DNA of 6,917 nucleotides from Bacteroidales bacterium (GTDB lineage Bacteria > Bacteroidota > Bacteroidia > Bacteroidales > VadinHA17): NCBI GenBank assembly GCA_030692905.1, contig JAUYBT010000141.1:1-6917 (forward strand), read 5' to 3'. Under the pieces are notes generated by a model. That model worked only from the letters and a program-made list of their open reading frames with translations, was not told the origin of the DNA and did no database searches. The translations under genes were made by a program, and so were the position numbers. This document shows positions 1 through 4,635 of the stretch, in pieces; within the stretch, counting starts at the first letter, position 1; every line of letters begins with the position of its first letter.

Positions 1-1
1 A

Positions 2-142
2 TTCTATTATCCGGTCGAGGATGAGAAGAGTGGAGCTAAAGGGAGTTCTGATAAAGGAAGTTCCTCAACTATAATAATAATAGCAGGTGCTGTTGTTTTA
101 GCAGCAGCTGCAGGATTCTTCCTTCTTAAAAAGAAAAAGTAG
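2..142 (+). CDS. C-terminal tail of a membrane-anchored protein (5' end outside window)
   Basis: An open frame enters from the left edge and ends at TAG 140-142, leaving 46 visible residues. They have three parts: a Ser/Gly/Lys-rich hydrophilic linker (about residues 9-22), one hydrophobic segment of about 19 residues starting at the run of four Ile (24-42), and a terminal cluster of four Lys. By the positive-inside rule the Lys tail would be cytoplasmic and the rest of the protein extracytoplasmic, so this looks like a C-terminal membrane anchor. The body of the protein is not in the window and no family can be named. The same strand and the 38-bp gap to the hydrolase ATG suggest co-transcription. 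A protein-sorting signal of the CTERM type is possible, but I see no recognised signature motif. Confidence 0.7.
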   Translation, partial: FYYPVEDEKSGAKGSSDKGSSSTIIIIAGAVVLAAAAGFFLLKKKK

Positions 143-153
143 TTAATACCAAT

Positions 154-175
154 CCAATCAGCCGTTGATTGGCTG
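154..175 (+). promoter_or_regulatory. Two mutually exclusive small hairpins in the leader of the hydrolase gene
   Basis: CCAATCA (154-160) and TGATTGG (166-172) form a perfect 7-bp stem with a 5-nt loop. The overlapping pair CAGCC (159-163) and GGCTG (171-175) gives an alternative 5-bp stem. Both lie between the upstream stop (142) and the ATG at 181. No T-run follows, so this is not a typical intrinsic terminator. It could influence translation of the hydrolase or stabilise a processed transcript. Function is inferred only from position. Confidence 0.3.
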
Positions 176-180
176 CTATA

Positions 181-1125
181 ATGGATAAAATTAAAATATC
201 GACTGCTCAGTTTGAGAACAGGAGTGGTGACAAAGACTACAATTTATCAAAAATTGAAAGTCTGGCTGAAAAGGCTGCCCTTGAGGGTTCCCATGCGATA
301 GCTTTTCATGAATGTTCCGTTACCGGTTATACATTTGCCCGGCATCTTTCAAAAGATGAGATGCTTGATCTTGCTGAATTTATTCCCGACGGATCAAGTG
401 TCAGGAGGTTAATTCAGATAGCAGCAAAAAACAACATTGCAATCTTAGCCGGACTTTTCGAGAAAGACAGTAAGAATAAGTTATATAAGACGTATGTTTG
501 TGTTGATAAAACCGGGTTAGTTGCAAAATACCGGAAACTTCACCCTTTCATTAATCCATATTTAACACCCGGTGACGGATATTGTGTTTTCGATCTCTAT
601 GGCTGGAAATGCGGAATATTGATTTGCTACGATAACAATATTATTGAGAATGTGAGGGCGACAACTCTTTTGGGAGCCGACATCATTTTCATGCCTCATG
701 TAACAATGTGTACACCTTCAACCCGGCCAGGAGCTGGTTTTGTCGATCCAAAATTATGGGATAGCAGAGAAGTTGACCCGACATCACTCAGGTTAGAATT
801 TGATGGAATGAAAGGGCGGGACTGGTTAATGAAATGGCTCCCGTCACGAGCCTACGACAATGGAATTTATGTTGTGTTCTCCAATCCGATAGGCATGGAT
901 GATGACCAGCTGAAGAATGGTTGTTCAATGATAATAGATCCGTTTGGAGACATAATTGCCGAATGCCGTACTCTTGGTGATGACTATGTTTCAGCTATAA
1001 TTACTCCCGAAAAACTCACACAATCAGGTGGCTTCAGGTATATTAAAGCCAGAAGGCCTGATCTTTATAAAGACATTATCGGAAAGGCTCATACCCCCGA
1101 ACAAAAGGTTATCTGGCTATTGTAA
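181..1125 (+). CDS. Carbon-nitrogen hydrolase (nitrilase superfamily), C-terminus altered by an IS insertion
   Basis: This is a 314-residue cytoplasmic amidase/nitrilase-type enzyme that hydrolyses a non-peptide C-N bond through a Cys thioester. The Glu-Lys-Cys triad is visible: E44 in AFHECSVTGY, K119 in KYRKLHP, and C149 in CGILICYDNN. The second half also follows the family: PSRAYDNGIY (221-230), NGCSMIIDPFGDIIAE (about 246-261) and an ARRPDLY tail (290-296). The substrate cannot be deduced. I start at ATG 181 because homologues begin close to the KIKISTAQ strand; an in-frame TTG at 169 would add four residues but sits inside a hairpin. The stop TAA (1123-1125) and the last Leu codon lie inside the left end of an IS630 element. 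Joining the flanks without the IS gives an ending IWLGCTLPLR in place of IWLL. All catalytic residues are far upstream, so the enzyme is probably still active. Confidence 0.9.
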   Translation: MDKIKISTAQFENRSGDKDYNLSKIESLAEKAALEGSHAIAFHECSVTGYTFARHLSKDEMLDLAEFIPDGSSVRRLIQIAAKNNIAILAGLFEKDSKNKLYKTYVCVDKTGLVAKYRKLHPFINPYLTPGDGYCVFDLYGWKCGILICYDNNIIENVRATTLLGADIIFMPHVTMCTPSTRPGAGFVDPKLWDSREVDPTSLRLEFDGMKGRDWLMKWLPSRAYDNGIYVVFSNPIGMDDDQLKNGCSMIIDPFGDIIAECRTLGDDYVSAIITPEKLTQSGGFRYIKARRPDLYKDIIGKAHTPEQKVIWLL

Positions 1126-1150
1126 TAATTACTAAGTAAATTAACTAATA
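1120..1150 (+). repeat. Left terminal inverted repeat of the IS630 element
   Basis: It begins TTGTAATAATTA and matches the reverse complement of 2206-2236 at 25 of 31 positions; the mismatches are at positions 1, 13, 15, 17, 19 and 21. The outer 11 matching bases and the inner TTAACTAATA block are perfect. It is preceded by TA 1118-1119. The repeat contains the final Leu codon and the stop codon now used by the hydrolase. Confidence 0.85.
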
Positions 1151-1156
1151 TTTTAT

Positions 1157-1164
1157 TATCTTTG
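1157..1164 (+). promoter_or_regulatory. Bacteroidota-type -7 promoter element for the transposase
   Basis: TATCTTTG is an exact match to the Bacteroidota -7 consensus TAnnTTTG. Only four bases separate it from the transposase ATG at 1169, so the transcript would be leaderless or nearly so. No TTG or TTTG is visible 19-21 bp upstream, so the -33 half is weak or absent. This may keep transposase expression low. Confidence 0.45.
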
Positions 1165-1168
1165 TCCT

Positions 1169-2215
1169 ATGGCACGAATAGGACAAAAAATTCAATTATC
1201 CATGGAAGAAAAGCAAGTACTTCTTACCATGAGCCGGTCGCATAAGCTTGAGAAGCGTTATGTTGACAGGGCGATGATTATATTACATTCAGATGAAGGC
1301 AAGTCACTTGACCAAATTATTGAATTAACAGGGAAAAGCCGTCCTGTAATAAGTAAATGGAGAAAGCGGTTTCATAAATATCGGATTGAAGGTCTTAAAG
1401 ATGCAAAGCGCAGTGGTAAGCCAAAAACTATTACCCCCGAACAAAAAGCAATGGTTGTCGAAAAGGCATGCACCAAACCAGAAGGTGGGTATACCAATTG
1501 GTCTCAACAGCATATCGCGGACGAAGTTGGGATTAGTCAATCAAAAGTGTTTCAGATATTGAAACGTGCAGATTTAAACCCCCATAAGATTGAATACTGG
1601 TGTGGAAAAATCAGAGACCCTGAATTTGAGCAAAAGATGGTAAATATTGTAGGGCTTTATATGAGCCCGCCGGGAAATGCCATTGTAATTTGTGTAGATG
1701 AAAAAACTCAGATACAGGCGCTTGACAGGACACAACCGGAATTGCCTTTACGGACAGGAAATCCAAGGCGACAGACCGTAACATATAAAAGAAATGGGAC
1801 AGTGTCCCTGATCGCGGCATTGGCAGTCCATACAGGTGAAGTTACTGCTAAAACTATTGAATCAAATAATGCAGAAAATTTTCTCAAATTTCTAGAGAGA
1901 CTTAACAGGAAATACAGAAATAAAAAATTGCATATTATTGCCGATAACCTTTCAATCCATAAACAAAAAGATGTAAAAGAATGGTTGAAAGGCAAACGGA
2001 AAATCCAATTACACTTTACACCAACTTATTCTTCTTGGTTAAATCAAGTGGAGATTTGGTTCAATATCCTAACCAAAGATGTTGTAAAAGGTGGTATATG
2101 GAACTCTTCAAGCCAATTAGCAGACCAACTAATGGAATATGTTAAAACCTATAATAAAACCAGGGCAAAACCATTTCAATGGACTTATACCAGAGAACCA
2201 CTTACTATTAGTTAA
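1169..2215 (+). CDS. IS630-family transposase
   Basis: This 348-residue DDE transposase cuts and inserts the surrounding element at TA sites. The N-terminal third carries two helix-turn-helix DNA-binding units, about 46-68 (KSLDQIIELTGKSRPVISKW) and 112-132 (SQQHIADEVGISQSKVFQI), with a basic linker between them. The catalytic domain follows from about 171. D177 lies in VICVDEKTQ, D259 in HIIADNLSIHK and E295 in SSWLNQVEIWFNIL, the usual IS630 D-D-E triad with 35 residues between the second Asp and the Glu. The length is normal and the frame has no interruption. I keep the first ATG (1169) because family members have a similar N-terminal extension; ATG 1202 (residue 12) is the alternative. 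The stop codon lies inside the right inverted repeat. The gene is the only cargo of the element. Confidence 0.95.
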   Translation: MARIGQKIQLSMEEKQVLLTMSRSHKLEKRYVDRAMIILHSDEGKSLDQIIELTGKSRPVISKWRKRFHKYRIEGLKDAKRSGKPKTITPEQKAMVVEKACTKPEGGYTNWSQQHIADEVGISQSKVFQILKRADLNPHKIEYWCGKIRDPEFEQKMVNIVGLYMSPPGNAIVICVDEKTQIQALDRTQPELPLRTGNPRRQTVTYKRNGTVSLIAALAVHTGEVTAKTIESNNAENFLKFLERLNRKYRNKKLHIIADNLSIHKQKDVKEWLKGKRKIQLHFTPTYSSWLNQVEIWFNILTKDVVKGGIWNSSSQLADQLMEYVKTYNKTRAKPFQWTYTREPLTIS

Positions 2216-2236
2216 CTAATTAAATAATTATTACAC
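2206..2236 (-). repeat. Right terminal inverted repeat of the IS630 element
   Basis: Read on the minus strand it begins GTGTAATAATTA and pairs with 1120-1150. It is followed on the plus strand by TA 2237-2238, the second copy of the target duplication. The transposase stop codon (2213-2215) is within it. Confidence 0.85.
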
Positions 2237-2262
2237 TAGGTTGTACATTACCACTAAGATGA
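2237..2262 (+). pseudogene. Displaced original 3' end of the hydrolase gene
   Basis: With the IS630 element and one TA copy removed, the hydrolase frame runs from CTA (1117-1119) directly into GGT TGT ACA TTA CCA CTA AGA and TGA at 2260-2262. That gives a pre-insertion protein of 320 residues ending GCTLPLR. The stranded piece has no start and is not translated on its own. The reconstruction rests on reading-frame arithmetic and the TA duplication. The stretch 2263-2423 after it is AT-rich and shows no gene or strong terminator. Confidence 0.7.
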
Positions 2263-2423
2263 TTATGGCATATTATTATACCACTTGCATTAGCTTTAAT
2301 TGCATACTACAATATAATCCTTACATCTGTTACTGTAATATGAACGCTAACTTAATAGTGTTTTATACACAGTCTTATGTTCGTTACACCGGTAATCTCG
2401 ATCCACTGGAATCATTATCATGG

Positions 2424-3095
2424 TTAGAATTCAATACCTACAGTCACTTCCAGCATTCCAAAAGGAGTAATATCAGTACCGTCACGGCTTGTATGATCGT
2501 TGTTGCCATAGGAAGGATCGGTATAATCCCATTCATAACGGGTACTTGCAGCGCCGAAGTATGCGCCGGTATTGATAAAAAATCCCCCTTCAAACCTGAA
2601 CCGGTATCCCCCATTAAAAATGAATATAATTGATTTGGAGGTTTGTTCCCATTCCCATTGTTCATCCTTAGCATACAGCATTTTAGCCTGGTCATATTCT
2701 AATAATATGCCCACGTATGGTTTGCTTCTTCTCGCTCCAATAAAATAAAGCGGGCCACCGCCAAACGCAATACCTGATAATTCATCTAGTCCATCCTCAT
2801 GGTAATGGATTAGATAGGATACTAATCCAAGAGAAGAAAACCGGACATGGGTATTCAGTACCACATTTTCTGTCAAACCGAATTCGGCGTTGATCAAAGG
2901 GCCAAACTGACAAAATCCAAGAGGGTTTAAGGATAAGGCGAATTTAGACATGGTGTATTGATCATCTTCGTTTGCATAAAGAGTGGCGTTTGGAACAAAT
3001 GATAGGTTATTTTGTCCGGTTAACAGGGCGGTTTCCTGGCTACCGGCAATCCTGGAGAATGCCAGTAAAATGATAAAACTTACAATTTTTTTCAT
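2424..3095 (-). CDS. Secreted outer-membrane beta-barrel-like protein, function unknown
   Basis: This 223-residue protein has a signal peptide (MKK, hydrophobic core 4-13, probable cleavage before Q20 in AGSQETA). The mature part alternates short amphipathic strands with turns rich in Gly, Asn and Asp, for example NPLGFCQFGP (57-66), GIAFGGGPLYFIG (108-120), GGYRFRFEGGFFINTGAYFG (162-181). It ends GIEF; a terminal aromatic residue is typical of outer-membrane barrels recognised by the BAM machinery. It resembles small Bacteroidota outer-membrane proteins of unknown role, and no catalytic motif is seen. The first ATG gives a proper signal peptide, which supports the start. It is a single gene convergent with the hydrolase, with a 5' region containing an inverted repeat. 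C62 is the only cysteine, and it is not in a lipobox. Confidence 0.75.
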   Translation of the reverse strand: MKKIVSFIILLAFSRIAGSQETALLTGQNNLSFVPNATLYANEDDQYTMSKFALSLNPLGFCQFGPLINAEFGLTENVVLNTHVRFSSLGLVSYLIHYHEDGLDELSGIAFGGGPLYFIGARRSKPYVGILLEYDQAKMLYAKDEQWEWEQTSKSIIFIFNGGYRFRFEGGFFINTGAYFGAASTRYEWDYTDPSYGNNDHTSRDGTDITPFGMLEVTVGIEF

Positions 3096-3163
3096 AGCGT
3101 ATGAAATTTGGATTGAAATTTATAGTATTTCTTCATTTCGTCCTGAAAATTAAATTTATGCTC

Positions 3164-3192
3164 ATCGAATTATATGAGAATATCAATTCGAT
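3164..3192 (-). repeat. Perfect inverted repeat upstream of the barrel gene
   Basis: ATCGAATT (3164-3171) and AATTCGAT (3185-3192) are perfect inverted copies separated by 13 nt, about 70-97 bases before the barrel gene start. An overlapping pair, CTCAT (3161-3165) and ATGAG (3174-3178), can form an alternative stem. The position fits an operator or a leader hairpin of the barrel gene, but no regulator is known and chance is possible in AT-rich DNA. Confidence 0.3.
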
Positions 3193-3303
3193 AATCACTA
3201 ATTATTTGTAACGGCTATCTAACACCATGGGGCACTAGTTTATATTATTAATATTATTGCGATTATATACCTTGTTGGTTAATATAAATTCACATATATC
3301 AAA

Positions 3304-3329
3304 ATGTCTGACAATTTGTTATCAGACAT
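3304..3329. repeat. 26-bp hairpin-forming palindrome
   Basis: ATGTCTGA (3304-3311) and TCAGACAT (3322-3329) pair perfectly. After one C-A mismatch two more A-T pairs close a TTTG loop. It lies in otherwise unstructured AT-rich DNA, more than 200 bp from any gene start, with no T-run beside it. It could be a protein-binding site, the end of a decayed element or a transcript hairpin. Confidence 0.4.
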
Positions 3330-3550
3330 CCAACAAAATCAAATTTACAACTATATTAATAGAACGACAATTATATTTCAATCAACTATTTACCAAATAC
3401 CCAATGCCTTGCCTAATAGACCATATATCATTTGTCCTACAAATGGCTTCCAAAATACCCTCAATCAAATTCAATCTGGCATTAATCAATAGTGAGGGTT
3501 GCGATTTGTGTTGCATACCTTAAGCCTATGTATTGCAAATGCCGGCCGTC

Positions 3551-3584
3551 TTGACCACATTTGGCCGGACTAAATTGACCACAT
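3551..3584 (-). repeat. Direct repeats TTGACCACAT in the IS21 end, with flanking GGCCGG motifs
   Basis: TTGACCACAT occurs at 3551-3560 and again at 3575-3584, a 24-bp period. GGCCG precedes each copy (3545-3549 with one mismatch in the last base, and 3563-3567). CCGGCC 3542-3547 and GGCCGG 3563-3568 are also inverted copies. Multiple short terminal repeats are typical of IS21-family ends, where they bind the transposase. Confidence 0.65.
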
Positions 3585-3634
3585 CGAAGTTGCTGGTTTT
3601 TTAAAGAGCTTTCTCATTGTAAAAAGTGGTTATA

Positions 3635-3665
3635 CAAATCTATCTATTTTAATTTAAAGTTTCAA
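3635..3665 (-). promoter_or_regulatory. Possible outward-facing promoter at the IS21 end
   Basis: On the minus strand TAGATTTG (3642-3635) matches the Bacteroidota -7 element TAnnTTTG. A TTG (3665-3663) lies exactly 20 bp upstream with an A/T-rich spacer, the spacing expected for the -33 element. Transcription would leave the IS towards lower coordinates, in the direction of the barrel gene about 540 bp away. The -33 part is only TTG, so support is moderate. Confidence 0.4.
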
Positions 3666-4353
3666 TTTCTTTTTGTTTGACTCTGGTTTTTCTCAGAGAT
3701 TCTCCTTTAAGTTCTATTCTGTGAGCATCATGAACGATCCTGTCGAGTATAGCATCTGCAATGGTTTTTTCACCGATAACCTCATGCCAGCAGTTTACAG
3801 GGAGTTGTGATGTTATTATCATTGATGCCTTTTTATGACGATCTTCTATGATTTCCATTAGTGCAGAACGATTCTGATTATCAATAGGCAGTAGTCCAAA
3901 ATCATCCAGTATAAGTAAGTCCTGCCGTTCTATACGCGATATCTCACGTATATAAGATCCATCTGCCTTTCCCATTTTTAACTTTAAAAACAGTTTAGCC
4001 ATATTTGCATAATAGACCTTAAAACCAAGTGTACACGCCTGATACCCAAGGGCTGTGGCCACGTGGCTTTTACCTATCCCCGTGCTTCCTGTAATTAATA
4101 TGTTTTCTTGTTTTCTTATATAGGTGCATTCAGCAAAACGCATCATCTGGTTTCTGTCAAGATTACGGTCAGCTCCAAAATCTATGTTTTCAATACTCGA
4201 TTGATAACGGAACTTTGCATTACGCAGCCTCCTTTCAATATTGCGGTTTAAGCGGTCATCCCATTCTGCTTCCACCAACAAAGTGATTAGTTCATCAGCC
4301 GATAGCTGTTGCAGTTTGTCGTTTTCGAGGCTCGTTTGATAAGCCCTGGCCAT
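3649..4353 (-). CDS. istB: IstB-type AAA+ ATPase of an IS21 remnant, probably shortened at the N-terminus
   Basis: IstB is the DnaC-like ATP-dependent helper that activates the IstA transposase and helps choose target DNA. In the 234 residues from ATG 4353, Walker A is GSTGIGKS (89-96), Walker B LLILDD (146-151) with the following FG, and sensor 1 the TSQLP segment (181-185). The C-terminal block DAILDRIVHDAHRIELKGES (about 200-219) is typical. Upstream codons still in frame read VQKKIKKLKLLG before MARAYQTSLEND. They match the usual IstB opening but contain no start codon and are closed by TAA at 4388-4390 or nearby, so the native start was lost at the breakpoint. No istA is present beside it. 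The protein may still be made from the internal ATG, which has GTTAGGG just before it, but it has no local partner. Confidence 0.88.
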   Translation of the reverse strand: MARAYQTSLENDKLQQLSADELITLLVEAEWDDRLNRNIERRLRNAKFRYQSSIENIDFGADRNLDRNQMMRFAECTYIRKQENILITGSTGIGKSHVATALGYQACTLGFKVYYANMAKLFLKLKMGKADGSYIREISRIERQDLLILDDFGLLPIDNQNRSALMEIIEDRHKKASMIITSQLPVNCWHEVIGEKTIADAILDRIVHDAHRIELKGESLRKTRVKQKEIETLN

Positions 4354-4398
4354 CCCTAACAGTTTAAGTTTCTTTATCTTCTTCTGGACTTAGCATAA

Positions 4399-4635
4399 GC
4401 TGGTATTTCAACAAAAAGTCAGGGAAAAGGGACTGGTATTCGTACTTCCAAAGCGATAAGTTTATTAGGATTACAAGGTGATTTTACATTGTTTACAGGT
4501 AGTGCTTTATACTTTGGAAACAAGATATTAACTCTACCAGTTTATTGGTCTGGTACATTCAGTTGCCAAGGTATAAATTTACAGCGTTTTGTCTTGACTG
4601 AACATGGCTCTTTAAACCCTCAACAGCAGGATTAA
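4399..4635 (+). pseudogene. 3' remnant of a GHKL (HATPase_c-type) ATPase gene
   Basis: This plus-strand frame has no start codon and is preceded by TAA (4396-4398). It reads AGISTKSQGKGTGIRTSKAI, then LLGLQGDFTLFTGSALY, then LPVYWSGTF. The order STK - GxGxG - Gly-rich strand - LP...GT is the ATP-lid, G2 box and final strands of Bergerat-fold ATPases, the family that includes histidine kinases, anti-sigma kinases, MutL and Hsp90. The N-box and G1 box are absent, so the gene was cut just before the lid, where the IS21 remnant now begins. The frame runs on to TAA 4633-4635 across the 3' end of the CotH gene on the other strand. The clearly ATPase-like part stops near 4555, so the true end is uncertain. 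It is not a functional gene. Confidence 0.6.

Larger units (their letters stand above)
1120..2236 (+). mobile_element. Complete IS630-family insertion sequence (1117 bp)
   Basis: One transposase gene is framed by imperfect terminal inverted repeats of 31 bp, with 25 positions matching. A TA dinucleotide lies directly outside each end (1118-1119 and 2237-2238), the target duplication expected for the IS630/Tc1-mariner group. Removing the element and one TA joins C1117-TA-G2239, giving CTAG, the target reported for classical IS630. Size, single-gene layout and target all agree. Both repeats still pair well and the transposase reading frame is intact, so the copy may be recent and mobile. The exact outermost base is uncertain because the first position of the two ends differs (T against G). 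Confidence 0.9.
3096..3539. other. AT-rich non-coding stretch between the barrel gene and the IS21 remnant
   Basis: These 444 bases are clearly richer in A/T than the flanking genes. No frame on either strand looks like a conserved protein: plus-strand open frames around 3257-3523 and a 44-codon minus-strand frame at 3382-3516 have no recognisable motifs. The stretch holds the 5' region of the barrel gene and two perfect inverted repeats, listed separately. It may be decayed mobile DNA. Confidence 0.6.
3540..4398 (-). mobile_element. Truncated IS21-family insertion sequence (istA lost)
   Basis: The element keeps its istB-side end and istB. The end begins TGCCGGCCGTCTTGACC at about 3540, carries two copies of TTGACCACAT and starts with the TG dinucleotide expected at IS21-family termini. 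The opposite side, which should hold istA (a transposase of about 500 residues) and the other end, is missing. The sequence departs from IstB coding within about 45 bp upstream of the istB ATG and becomes part of an unrelated ATPase gene. The right breakpoint is placed between about 4385 and 4402. The remnant cannot transpose by itself. Confidence 0.7.

Noticed and set aside
169..180. Upstream TTG start that would add four residues to the hydrolase
   Set aside because: It falls inside a perfect hairpin and the ATG at 181 agrees better with where family members begin.
1325..1995. Three minus-strand open frames inside the IS630 transposase
   Set aside because: They lie antisense to a full-length, motif-complete transposase and show no protein-like motifs of their own.
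2241..2633. Plus-strand open frame of 130 codons
   Set aside because: It overlaps the barrel gene antisense, and its first part is the stranded hydrolase end in another frame; low-quality composition with no motifs.
2444..2695. Second minus-strand frame of 83 codons within the barrel gene
   Set aside because: It is a shifted frame of the signal-peptide-bearing barrel gene.
3382..3516. Minus-strand ORF of 44 codons starting MQHKSQPSLL with AAGG just before the ATG
   Set aside because: Partly amphipathic and protein-like, but too short and without any recognisable family; kept only as a possibility.
3257..3523. Two overlapping plus-strand frames (88 and 62 codons)
   Set aside because: Long frames are not expected to be meaningful in this composition; the translations are rich in Ile, Asn and Thr with no motif, and the frames cover the 3304-3329 palindrome.
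4364..4483. Minus-strand frame of 40 codons ending MLSPEEDKET directly before istB, considered as an istA C-terminal end
   Set aside because: It does not resemble IstA tails, and the opposite strand reads as a conserved GHKL ATP-lid over the same bases.
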